Translations under genes and position numbers: made by a program | NCBI GenBank assembly: GCA_944385455.1 | Contig: CALWXI010000068.1 | Location: forward strand, 1 to 15,250 | From: an uncultured Oscillospiraceae bacterium | GTDB lineage: Bacteria; Bacillota; Clostridia; Oscillospirales; Oscillospiraceae | Direction: 5' to 3' | DNA length: 15,250 bases | The notes under the pieces: model-generated | What the model was told of the DNA's origin: nothing | The model's input: only the letters and a program-made list of their open reading frames with translations | The model's database searches: none | Shown here: positions 6,373 to 13,410 of the stretch, one piece after another | How the letters are laid out: each line of letters starts with the position of its first letter | How positions within the stretch are numbered: the stretch's first letter is position 1

Positions 6373-7038
6373 TCAGTGCTCCTGAGACTGGCTGCGGACG
6401 GCGTCCAGATAATTGTACAGAGAGAATCGCGAAATCCCGTAGCTCTGGGCGATCCGGTCGCTGGATTTTTTGATCAGAAAGGCTCCGCGCTCGTCCAGGA
6501 ATTGAAGCCCTTTCATTTTTTCCTCCCGCGTCATGTTTTCCACCGGTGTGCCTACATACCGGATCGACTGATCGATCAGGATGTCCAGCATTTCGTTTAC
6601 GTCGTTGGTCACAATCTCCCGGGAAGTGATCTGCTTTGAAATGTCGTCTTCTGTTGCTCGAATCAATGTGTCGATCATGCTTCGGGTAGCGATCAGCTGC
6701 GTGATGTCCAGGTTGATGCAGATGGATCCCACGGCGATGCCGTCGTCGTTGAATAGGTAAATGGAGGTGGAACGCAGCAGTTTTCCGTTTTGGGATTGAT
6801 TGATGTAGTTGTATTCGTCGGTTGCCGACTTGCTTCCGCGCATGACTTCCAGGCCGCGGCTCGTGATGGGGCCGCCTTCTTTGCGGTTTGTGACATGTCC
6901 GTTTTCAATGGCCAGGATGGTGTGGTCGTGGTCCTTTTCAAAGTCATGCAGCACGACTTCGCAATCGGGGCCAAACTGCTGCGCGATGCCGCGCATGATT
7001 TTTCTGAGGTTCTTTTCCTCACTTGACACGTTTTTCAA
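6373..7038 (-). CDS. DauR/YheO-like transcriptional regulator (PAS_6 + HTH_22)
   Basis: This 221-residue protein has a YheO-type PAS domain at about residues 8-118 (CEVVLHDF, AIENGHVTNRKEGGPIT, GIAVGSICINLDIT). A C-terminal helix-turn-helix of the HTH_22 type lies at about 180-215 (DERGAFLIKKSSDRIAQSYGISRFSLYNYL). The best-known relative is DauR, the D-arginine catabolism regulator of Pseudomonas. The family usually senses small metabolites and controls neighbouring catabolic genes. I chose a TTG start at 7038: AGGAG lies 7 bases before it, while upstream in-frame ATGs at 7101 and 7086 fall in or beside the gene's own promoter (7077-7105). The gene diverges from the ridA-TRAP operon, so it is the likely regulator of that operon. 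Confidence 0.87.
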   Translation of the reverse strand: MKNVSSEEKNLRKIMRGIAQQFGPDCEVVLHDFEKDHDHTILAIENGHVTNRKEGGPITSRGLEVMRGSKSATDEYNYINQSQNGKLLRSTSIYLFNDDGIAVGSICINLDITQLIATRSMIDTLIRATEDDISKQITSREIVTNDVNEMLDILIDQSIRYVGTPVENMTREEKMKGLQFLDERGAFLIKKSSDRIAQSYGISRFSLYNYLDAVRSQSQEH

Positions 7039-7076
7039 AGCAATGCTCCTCTCGTTATGAAAAGAAACTTTCTGAT

Positions 7077-7105
7077 ATTCTAACATATTTCGTGGGAACA
7101 TTCAA
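7077..7105 (-). promoter_or_regulatory. Sigma-A promoter of the DauR/YheO-like regulator gene
   Basis: On the minus strand TTGAAT (plus positions 7100-7105) and TAGAAT (7077-7082) are separated by 17 bases, with TGT giving an extended -10. Transcription would begin near 7070, about 32 bases before the TTG start. This excludes the upstream ATG codons as starts. Confidence 0.7.
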
Positions 7106-7132
7106 ACAGAATTTCTGAAAAATTCCTCGTAG

Positions 7133-7149
7133 TAAAACATATTGTTTTA
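7133..7149. promoter_or_regulatory. 17-bp palindrome in the regulator/ridA intergenic region
   Basis: TAAAACA (7133-7139) and TGTTTTA (7143-7149) are perfect inverted arms around TAT. It lies 27 bp upstream of the regulator's -35 box and about 70 bp upstream of the ridA -35 box. It shares the ACATAT core with the operator-like sites at 7222 and 7263. The surrounding DNA is AT-rich, so chance formation is possible. Confidence 0.35.
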
Positions 7150-7218
7150 TTATTATAAAAAATTAGAAACTTTTCCCGCTGATTTATGCTTTTGAGACAA
7201 AAATTTTGCTGAAAGCCC

Positions 7219-7247
7219 TTGACATATCAGACTATTTGCTATATTAT
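7219..7247 (+). promoter_or_regulatory. Sigma-A promoter of the ridA-TRAP-PLP-M20 operon
   Basis: TTGACA (7219-7224) and TATTAT (7242-7247) are separated by 17 bases. The start would be near 7254. The -35 box is part of TTGACATATC, which is repeated exactly at 7260-7269 inside the downstream palindrome. Confidence 0.83.
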
Positions 7248-7257
7248 AAAACAAAAT

Positions 7258-7277
7258 ATTTGACATATCTGTCAAAT
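7258..7277. promoter_or_regulatory. Perfect 20-bp operator-like palindrome after the ridA start site
   Basis: ATTTGACA (7258-7265) and TGTCAAAT (7270-7277) are perfect 8-bp inverted arms around TATC. The site begins about 4 bases after the predicted transcription start, a classic repressor position. Its left half, TTGACATATC, recurs over the -35 box at 7219-7228, 41 bp away. The DauR/YheO-like protein encoded divergently is the natural candidate to bind here. In RNA it could also form a short weak hairpin. Confidence 0.6.
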
Positions 7278-7296
7278 TGTTTGGAGGTGCTGCTTT

Positions 7297-7755
7297 ATGG
7301 ATGCTTATGCGCGTTTGAAAGAGCTTGGGCTGCGGCTCCCGGAGGTGCCTGAACCCAGGGGGATGTTTCAGCCGGTCACGCAGGTGGGAAATCTCGTGTA
7401 TCTCTCCGGACAAGGCAGCTACAGCGGGGATACCTGGGTCACCGGAAAGGTGGGGGCCATCACAACGCTGGAGGAGGCGCAGCAGGGGGCCAAATTGTGC
7501 ATGCTGAATCTGCTGGCTGTCCTGGAAGGGTATTTGGGCGATTTGAATCGTGTAAAACGGCCGGTAAAGCTGCTGGGTTTTGTCAACGCGGCCCCTGATT
7601 TCACACAGCAGCCCGCGGTGATCAACGGAGCCTCCCAGCTGCTGCTGGATCTGTTCGGGGAAAACGGCCGTCACGCGCGGTCTGCCATCGGCGTGGGGAG
7701 TCTGCCCATGAACATCACCTGCGAAATCGAGGCGATTTTTGAAATCACGGATTGA
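7297..7755 (+). CDS. RidA/YjgF-family protein (YjgF-like subgroup 1)
   Basis: This 152-residue protein belongs to the RidA/YER057c/UK114 superfamily. It falls in the roughly 150-residue subgroup that starts with RLKELGLRLPEVPEP rather than the 128-residue classic RidA. Typical blocks are VGNLVYLSGQG, TGKVGAITTLEEAQQGAKLCMLNLLAVL, VKLLGFVNAAPDF, and VINGASQLLLDLFGENGRHARSAIGVGSLP, with Arg128 as candidate active-site arginine, then EIEAIFEI. RidA proteins hydrolyse reactive enamine/imine intermediates made by PLP enzymes, releasing ammonia and a 2-keto acid; some subgroups have other roles. GGAGGTG lies 7 bases before the ATG. It is first in the operon, and a PLP enzyme gene lies four genes downstream, which fits the imine-deaminase role. 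Confidence 0.9.
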   Translation: MDAYARLKELGLRLPEVPEPRGMFQPVTQVGNLVYLSGQGSYSGDTWVTGKVGAITTLEEAQQGAKLCMLNLLAVLEGYLGDLNRVKRPVKLLGFVNAAPDFTQQPAVINGASQLLLDLFGENGRHARSAIGVGSLPMNITCEIEAIFEITD

Positions 7756-7805
7756 GCACTTTCAAATGTATGTGGTGTGCAAAATCGGAATAAAGGAGAA
7801 TGGAT

Positions 7806-8852
7806 ATGAAAAAGTTGTCAAAAAAGTTCTTCGCGCTGATCCTGGTCCTTGGTCTGCTGACCGGCTGCGCCGGAAGGGATGAGCCCGCCGCTGACGAGCC
7901 TGAGGGAGAAACCGCGGAACAGCCCATCACCATCTCGCTGTCCCATGAGGCCAATCCGGGAGAGGGCCGCTATCTTGCGGCTGAAAAGTGGAAGGAGCTG
8001 GTGGAGGAACGCTCCGGCGGAAGCATCACGGTCAATCTCTATCCGTCCAGTCAGCTGGGTTCCAAGGACGATGTCATGGAACAGATTCTGATGGACGAGC
8101 CGATCCTTCTGAATACGGACGGATCCTTCCTTTGCGAGTATGGCGCTCCTGAGATTGCCATTTTGTCCATGCCGTATGTGTTCGACACGTGGGACCAGGT
8201 GGATGAGCTGATGGCATCGGACTGGTTCGCGGAGCAGGAGGCCCAGCTGGCGGAAAACGGGATCCGTGTTGTGAATGCAAACTGGGTGCTGGGCGAACGC
8301 CAGCTGATCACCACCAAGCCGGTTTATGAGCTGGCGGATCTGAAGGGAATGAAGATCCGCGTCCCCAACAACACCATGAGCGTTGTGGAGTTTGAATGCT
8401 TCGGCGCCGCCTCCACGCCCATGGCGCTGGGAGATGTTTATACCTCCCTGCAGCAGGGAACGATCGACGGTCAGGAAAACCCCATTGACTTCCTGTACAA
8501 TGGCGGCTACGGAGAAGTCTGCGACTATGTGACGCTGACCGGGCATGTGAAGATGCCGCTGCAGTGGGTCATGAGTGAAAATGTCTGGAATCGCATGAGC
8601 GCCAACCAGCAGGAGATTTTGGTGGAGGCCGGTGTGGAGGCAGGCTTGATGAACAACGAGATCTGCCTGAACTCGGAAGAGGAATACAAACAGAAATTCC
8701 GCGATGACGGCGTTACGGTGATCGAGCTGGATGACGCCAAGCTGCAGGAATTCAAGGATGCCATCGTTCCGCTGTATTCCCATCCTGAGGTCATTGCCGA
8801 CTGGAGCGATCCGGACCTGTACCAGACCATTCGGACGATGCTGGCCGGCTGA
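7806..8852 (+). CDS. dctP: TRAP transporter substrate-binding lipoprotein, DctP family
   Basis: This 348-residue secreted binding protein captures an anionic substrate for the DctQ/DctM membrane complex. A lipoprotein signal peptide is clear: Lys-rich start, hydrophobic core, lipobox LLTGC with Cys21, so it is anchored on the outer face of the membrane. An acidic linker follows. DctP-family marks are SHEANPGEGRYLAAEKWKELVEE, YPSSQLGSKDDVMEQI, ADLKGMKIRVPNN with Arg185 at the place of the conserved carboxylate-binding arginine, and DGQENP at 221-226. That arginine implies a carboxylate ligand. I chose the ATG at 7806, 7 bases after AAAGGAG, rather than the ATG at 7800, which is only 1 base after it. 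The gap from ridA is 50 bases without a terminator, so it is in the same operon. Confidence 0.95.
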   Translation: MKKLSKKFFALILVLGLLTGCAGRDEPAADEPEGETAEQPITISLSHEANPGEGRYLAAEKWKELVEERSGGSITVNLYPSSQLGSKDDVMEQILMDEPILLNTDGSFLCEYGAPEIAILSMPYVFDTWDQVDELMASDWFAEQEAQLAENGIRVVNANWVLGERQLITTKPVYELADLKGMKIRVPNNTMSVVEFECFGAASTPMALGDVYTSLQQGTIDGQENPIDFLYNGGYGEVCDYVTLTGHVKMPLQWVMSENVWNRMSANQQEILVEAGVEAGLMNNEICLNSEEEYKQKFRDDGVTVIELDDAKLQEFKDAIVPLYSHPEVIADWSDPDLYQTIRTMLAG

Positions 8853-8899
8853 CGCCGCGGGGTCCTTTGCCCGAAACAGAACACTTGATTTCACACAAA

Positions 8900-8925
8900 G
8901 GGCGGCCGGCGCAGGCCGGCCGCCC
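8900..8925 (+). other. GC-only hairpin between dctP and dctQ
   Basis: GGGCGGCCGGC (8900-8910) pairs perfectly with GCCGGCCGCCC (8915-8925) around GCAG. No T-run follows, so full termination is unlikely. It sits between the binding-protein gene and the membrane-subunit genes, where a hairpin can protect the upstream mRNA from 3' exonucleases and raise the binding-protein to membrane-subunit ratio. Confidence 0.7.
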
Positions 8926-8947
8926 CTGGGGAAAGTGAGGTAGTGTC

Positions 8948-9469
8948 GTGAAAATAACGCGGAAAAAAGTCGGCCGGGCCATCGCGAATCTGGACTTGTA
9001 TATTGCCTGTGCGCTGCTGGCTTTTTTGATTGGGCTGACGTTTGTGGGGGTGTTCATGCGGTATGCGTTCAACGCTCCGCTGGTGTGGCAGGAGGAGGTG
9101 CAGCTGGGGGTTTTTCTCTGGGTCACCTTTTTGGCCGGCAGCGCGGGCTTCCGCATGGGCGGACATGTTGCCATTGAGATCCTCGTGGACCAGCTGCCCC
9201 GAAAGCTGCGCATGATGGCGGAGATTGCGGTTGCCGTCCTTGTGGTGCTGCTGCTGGCGTATTTGGCAAAAAACGGATTTGTGTATGTGGAGACTCTGAT
9301 CCGAGGTTCCCGGGAGACCGCCATCCTCCGCGTCCCGTATGAGTGGATTTACGGGATCCTTCCGGTTTCCTGCGTTTTGATGATCATCAGCCAGATCTAT
9401 GCCGTCATCATCCGCTATTTCCCCGGAGAAGAGAGCGGTCACAGCCCTGAGGAAGGAGATGCGGTATGA
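8948..9469 (+). CDS. dctQ: TRAP transporter small membrane subunit, DctQ family
   Basis: This 173-residue protein has four predicted membrane segments, at roughly residues 17-36, 50-68, 90-108 and 132-152. The DctQ motif is FMRYAFNAPLVWQEEVQL between the first two. It is the small subunit of the TRAP secondary transporter and pairs with DctM. The start is GTG at 8948, 7 bases after GTGAGG. Its TGA overlaps the dctM ATG by 4 bases (ATGA), indicating translational coupling. The acidic C-terminal tail is unremarkable. Confidence 0.92.
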   Translation: MKITRKKVGRAIANLDLYIACALLAFLIGLTFVGVFMRYAFNAPLVWQEEVQLGVFLWVTFLAGSAGFRMGGHVAIEILVDQLPRKLRMMAEIAVAVLVVLLLAYLAKNGFVYVETLIRGSRETAILRVPYEWIYGILPVSCVLMIISQIYAVIIRYFPGEESGHSPEEGDAV

Positions 9470-10749
9470 GTCCCGTCGTGATTGCGTTTGTTGTTTTGCT
9501 GGTGCTGCTGTTTTTAAAGGCGCCGGTATTCATTTCCATGCTTGCCGGCGTAGCCAGCTATATGCTGATCAACCCGGACATCAACTCCCAGATCATCGCC
9601 CAAAAGTTTATCTCCGGCTGTGAAAGCATCAGCCTGATGGCGATTCCCTTTTTTGTCTGCGCAGGCATTTTCATGAATTATTCCGGCATCACCCGCCGCA
9701 TCATGAATTTCTGTGAGGTGCTGACGGGACGGCTGCCGGGAGGGCTTGCGCAGGTCAACATCCTGCTGTCCACATTCATGGGCGGACTGTCGGGTTCCAG
9801 TCTGGCGGATGCGGCGATGCAGTCCAAGATGCTGGTGCCCGAGATGGAGAAGAAAGGGTTTTCCAAGCCGTTTTCCAGTGTGGTCACGGCCTTCTCGTCG
9901 CTGATCACCCCCCTGATCCCGCCGGGATTGGCCATGATCGTGTATGGTACGATCGCCAATATCTCCATCGGCCAGCTGTTTGTTTCGGGCCTGGGGATCG
10001 GCATCTTGCTGTGCGTGGCCTTGATGCTGCTGACGGCGGTCATCTCCAGAAAACGGGGCTATGGACAGCTGCGGGAAGATCGCGTCACGGCAAAGGAGTT
10101 CTGGCAGGCATTACGAGGCGCTGCCCTTCCGCTGTGCCTGCCGATTATTATTATCGGCAGCATCCGCATCGGGATCTGCACGGCCACGGAGGCCGGCGCG
10201 ATGGCGGTGGTTTATTCGCTGGCGCTGGGCGTTTACTATCGGGAGATCACCTGGAAGGATATCGTGGCCGGCCTCAAGGAGACGGCCATCAGTACGGCGG
10301 GCATCATGCTCATTGTGGGAGCCGCTTCCTGCTTCTCCTGGATCATGACCAAAGAACAGCTGCCGCAGCTGGTGGCGACGGTCATGATTGATCTCATCAA
10401 AAACAAGTACATCTTCCTGCTGCTCACCAATATTCTGCTGCTCATCGCCGGCATGTTCCTGGAGGGCAATGCCATCATGCTGATGCTGGTGCCGCTGATG
10501 ACGCCCATCGCCGCAGCCTACGGGATCCATGAGATCAACTTCGCGATGATGTTCATCTTTAACATTGCCATCGGCTCCATCACTCCGCCCATGGGAACGT
10601 GCATGTTCGTCACCTGCGGCATTACCAAGTGCTCTACCAAGGACTTCATCAAGGAGTCCCTGCCGTTCTTCGGCATCATGCTGCTGCTGCTGATGCTCAT
10701 CTCTTACGTGCCCATCGTGTCCACGGGGCTGGTTGAACTGATCTATTAA
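9466..10749 (+). CDS. dctM: TRAP transporter large membrane subunit, DctM family
   Basis: This 427-residue, very hydrophobic protein (around 11-12 membrane segments) has the normal DctM length. It is the ion-coupled transport channel of the TRAP system. Family blocks seen are IPFFVCAGIFMNYSGITRRI, STFMGGLSGSSLADAAMQSKMLVPEM, ITPLIPPGLAMIVYGTIANISIGQLF, the CTATEAGAMAVVYSLALG block, GMFLEGNAIMLMLVPLMTP, and GSITPPMGTCMFV near the C-terminus. AAGGAG ends 7 bases before the ATG, which overlaps the dctQ stop. A gap of 46 bases with no evident terminator leads to the PLP enzyme gene. Confidence 0.95.
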   Translation: MSPVVIAFVVLLVLLFLKAPVFISMLAGVASYMLINPDINSQIIAQKFISGCESISLMAIPFFVCAGIFMNYSGITRRIMNFCEVLTGRLPGGLAQVNILLSTFMGGLSGSSLADAAMQSKMLVPEMEKKGFSKPFSSVVTAFSSLITPLIPPGLAMIVYGTIANISIGQLFVSGLGIGILLCVALMLLTAVISRKRGYGQLREDRVTAKEFWQALRGAALPLCLPIIIIGSIRIGICTATEAGAMAVVYSLALGVYYREITWKDIVAGLKETAISTAGIMLIVGAASCFSWIMTKEQLPQLVATVMIDLIKNKYIFLLLTNILLLIAGMFLEGNAIMLMLVPLMTPIAAAYGIHEINFAMMFIFNIAIGSITPPMGTCMFVTCGITKCSTKDFIKESLPFFGIMLLLLMLISYVPIVSTGLVELIY

Positions 10750-10795
10750 CCTGAGTTTCACGGCGGGAATACCGCTCTTTGATTGGGGGTCCAAT

Positions 10796-12064
10796 ATGAA
10801 GGAAGAGAACCCGATTTCGTTTGTTTGTTCGCTCTGCGGACGGCCCTACGCCATGGAAGCCGGGAGGGACCGGCATCTGTGCCCCGTTTGCAGCGGATCC
10901 ATTGAGCCGGTGTATGATTTCCACGGCAAAAAGGAGCATTACCGTTCCATCCTGCGGCGGGGCAGCTCCCACGGCATCTGGGGGTACCGGGAATTGCTGC
11001 CCGTTGACCCGGATGTGGTGCCGGTCACGCTGGACGAGGGCAATACTCCGCTGCTGCAGGCGGATCATTTGGCAAGAGAACTTGGCGTGCGCCGGCTGTA
11101 CTTGAAAAATGAGACGCTGAATCCATCGTATACTTACAAGGATCGCTTTGCCACCATTGCTGTCTCCATGGCAAAGCACAAGGGGAGGCATACCATTGCG
11201 CTGGGCTCCGCGGGCAATGCGGCGGCGGCGCTGGCCGCGTTTGCGGCCAGGGGAGGAATGGATTGTTTTGTCCTGCTGCCGCCCGGAGCCGTACAGGATC
11301 GCGCGCGGCAGATCCGGAGCTACGGCGCGAAGCTCATCACCATGGAAGAGACGATCAACGACTGCATCTTGATGGCGAAGCGGGGAGAGGACCTCTTCGG
11401 CTGGGAAAACGTCAGTACGGCTACCTGCTTCCATCCTTGGGCGGCAGAGGGGTATAAGACCATCGGCTATGAGATCGGCAGGCAGCTGGACTTTCGGCTG
11501 CCGGACTGGATCGTCTGTCCTGTGGGCGGAGGGGCGCTGCTGAGCAAGATCTACCGGGGCTGCCAGGATATGCTGGCATTGGGACTGATCGATCATCTGC
11601 CCCGCTTCGCCGGCGTGCAGGCGGAGGGGTGCATGCCGCTTGTGCGTGCCTATGAGACCGGGAAGGCCGTGGCGGATGACTGGGGGGTACCAGACACCAT
11701 CGCGTTTGCCATTGCGGACGTATGTACCTTTGAATCTGCCACTGTTTTGTCGCTGCTCCGCAGTACCGGCGGTACCGCCGTGGCTGTTTCCGATCCGGAG
11801 ATCCTGGAGGCGATGCAGGCCACCGGCCGTAAAGAGGCCGTTTTGGCAGAGCCCGCAAGCGCTGTGACGGTGGCCGGCGTGAAAAAGCTGCTGGCCGGCG
11901 GAACGATCTCGCGGGAAGAGTCTGTCTGCTGCATCATCTCTGGAAACGGTGTGCGGGATCTGCCCCTGATGGTTCAGGGACTTCCTGAGGTTCCCCGGGT
12001 GGGAGTGGACGATGTGGAAGGACTGCGTGCGGCGGTGGCGGCGTATCAGAAAGGAAAAGAATAA
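10796..12064 (+). CDS. PLP-dependent fold-type II enzyme, threonine synthase-like with N-terminal zinc ribbon
   Basis: This 422-residue enzyme is of the tryptophan-synthase-beta/threonine-synthase superfamily. Four cysteines (Cys11, Cys14, Cys29, Cys32) form a CxxC...CxxC zinc-ribbon-like start, as in many bacterial and archaeal threonine synthases. EGNTPLLQADHLARELG follows. The PLP lysine is Lys115 in NPSYTYKDRFATIAVS, which differs from the usual NPTGSFKDRG. Other blocks are GSAGNAAAALAAFAA (137 onward), the phosphate-binding CPVGGGALL (Gly244-Gly246), and AEPASAVTVAGVKKL...IISGNGVRD near the end. Together these place it in a threonine-synthase-like branch of uncertain reaction. Beta- or gamma-elimination, ammonia-lyase or replacement are all possible. 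The linked ridA gene argues for a reaction that releases an enamine; the transporter and M20 neighbours argue against housekeeping threonine synthesis. The ribosome binding site is weak (GGGGG). Confidence 0.88.
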   Translation: MKEENPISFVCSLCGRPYAMEAGRDRHLCPVCSGSIEPVYDFHGKKEHYRSILRRGSSHGIWGYRELLPVDPDVVPVTLDEGNTPLLQADHLARELGVRRLYLKNETLNPSYTYKDRFATIAVSMAKHKGRHTIALGSAGNAAAALAAFAARGGMDCFVLLPPGAVQDRARQIRSYGAKLITMEETINDCILMAKRGEDLFGWENVSTATCFHPWAAEGYKTIGYEIGRQLDFRLPDWIVCPVGGGALLSKIYRGCQDMLALGLIDHLPRFAGVQAEGCMPLVRAYETGKAVADDWGVPDTIAFAIADVCTFESATVLSLLRSTGGTAVAVSDPEILEAMQATGRKEAVLAEPASAVTVAGVKKLLAGGTISREESVCCIISGNGVRDLPLMVQGLPEVPRVGVDDVEGLRAAVAAYQKGKE

Positions 12065-13261
12065 ATGAGTATCTCGTTTCGCGGAAGAGCTGACGAGCAG
12101 GAAATTGTGGCTCTGCTCAGTGATTTGGTACGGATCAACAGCATCAACCCCTATGCCGGAACCCTGGGGGTCGACGGCAACGGCGAGCCGGATATGATCC
12201 GGTACATAGCCGGTTATTTTGATGCGCGGGAGATCCCATACACCCTGCAGGAGGTGCTTCCTCAGCGCTGCAACCTGGTTGCGCATATCAAAGGGCGCGG
12301 TATGGGAGCTCTGGTGTTTGAGGCGCATGTGGATACAGTGACTGTGGACGCGATGGTGATCGATCCCTTTGATCCTGTCTGCCGGGACGGCAGGCTGTAT
12401 GGGCGTGGAAGCAGCGACTGCAAGGGCAGCGTCGCCACCATGATGTATGCGTTCTCCATGCTGAAAAAAATGAATGTCACGCCGGATTGCGACATTTATT
12501 TTGTGGCTGCCGCGGATGAGGAATATGCGTATCGCGGAGTGCTGAAATTCCTGGAGGACGGCAGGCGCTATGATGGCGCTGTGATCGGGGAGCCCACCAG
12601 CTTGCGGGTCTGCATTGCCAACAAGGGCGTCACCCGGTTTTTTGTGACGGCCCGGGGGACTGCCTGCCACAGCTCCATGCCCTGGAAGGGGCACAATGCG
12701 ATCGTGGATATGGCAAAGCTGATCACAAAGATCCAGGAGCGGATTCAGCCCCGGCTGGCGGAGTATGTGCATCCGCTGATCGGGCCCCGTACGCTCAGCG
12801 TTACCACCATTCAAGGCGGGGAATTGGTGAATATCACTCCGGATTTCTGCCGGATTCAGATCGATGTGCGCACGTTGGCCGGCGATACGTTCTCGGGCTT
12901 GGCGGCGGACATCCAGGCGCTGATCGACGAGATGAAGGCGGAGGACCCCGCCGTGGATATCACCATAGAGCCCGCATACCTGGAGGATCAGTGCATGGAG
13001 ACACCGGAGAGTGCGTCCATTGTGCAGGCCGCTTGTGCCGCTTGCGACAAGATCCTGGATGCGCATCACATTGACGGCCTGTTCTGCGGCTGCGACGCCA
13101 CGAAATTCTCCCGCGCGGGCACGCCGGCGCTGGTCTTCGGCCCTGGCGATATCAAGGTGGCGCACACGGTGGATGAATTTGTCCCGATCTGTGAACTGAC
13201 AAAGGCGGCGGAGGTCTATGCGCAGCTGTGCGTGGACTTCCTTCCCCAAAGAGACGGTTAG
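12065..13261 (+). CDS. M20-family metallohydrolase (ArgE/DapE/CPG2-like)
   Basis: This 398-residue di-zinc amidohydrolase/peptidase of clan MH hydrolyses N-acyl amino acids, dipeptides or related amides in the cytoplasm. All expected residues are present: His88 and Asp90 in EAHVDTV, the bridging Asp118 in GRGSSDCKGS, the catalytic base Glu152 with the ligand Glu153 in ADEEYA, Glu176 in GEPTS, and His367 in VAHTVDEF. The inserted dimerisation domain includes GTACHSSMPWKGHNAI, typical of ArgE/DapE-like members. There is no signal peptide. The ATG follows the preceding TAA directly (0-base gap), and AAAGGA lies about 9 bases upstream, so translation is probably coupled. As the last gene of the operon it is well placed to deacylate or split the imported compound. 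The specific substrate cannot be read from the sequence. Confidence 0.92.
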   Translation: MSISFRGRADEQEIVALLSDLVRINSINPYAGTLGVDGNGEPDMIRYIAGYFDAREIPYTLQEVLPQRCNLVAHIKGRGMGALVFEAHVDTVTVDAMVIDPFDPVCRDGRLYGRGSSDCKGSVATMMYAFSMLKKMNVTPDCDIYFVAAADEEYAYRGVLKFLEDGRRYDGAVIGEPTSLRVCIANKGVTRFFVTARGTACHSSMPWKGHNAIVDMAKLITKIQERIQPRLAEYVHPLIGPRTLSVTTIQGGELVNITPDFCRIQIDVRTLAGDTFSGLAADIQALIDEMKAEDPAVDITIEPAYLEDQCMETPESASIVQAACAACDKILDAHHIDGLFCGCDATKFSRAGTPALVFGPGDIKVAHTVDEFVPICELTKAAEVYAQLCVDFLPQRDG

Positions 13262-13291
13262 AATCCTCGAAAGACAGCCTGCGTTTCTCTG

Positions 13292-13337
13292 AAAAAGGGA
13301 GCCGCCGCAGAAATCCGATTTCTGCGGCGGCTCCCTT
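13292..13337. terminator. 20-bp hairpin terminator between converging M20 and fhs genes
   Basis: Bases 13295-13314 and 13318-13337 pair perfectly as a 20-bp stem around CCG. On the minus strand the stem is followed by a short T-run (plus-strand A-run 13292-13296), so it is a good terminator for fhs. On the plus strand only TTCC follows, so for the catabolic operon it is a weaker or factor-aided terminator, or an mRNA-end stabiliser. Confidence 0.85.
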
Positions 13338-13410
13338 CCTGCGCTCCGCGGCCCGGTAAAAGTGTCCGCATGGGCCTCTGACCCCGCGGGCACGGAGGCT
13401 GCGCGTCTTT

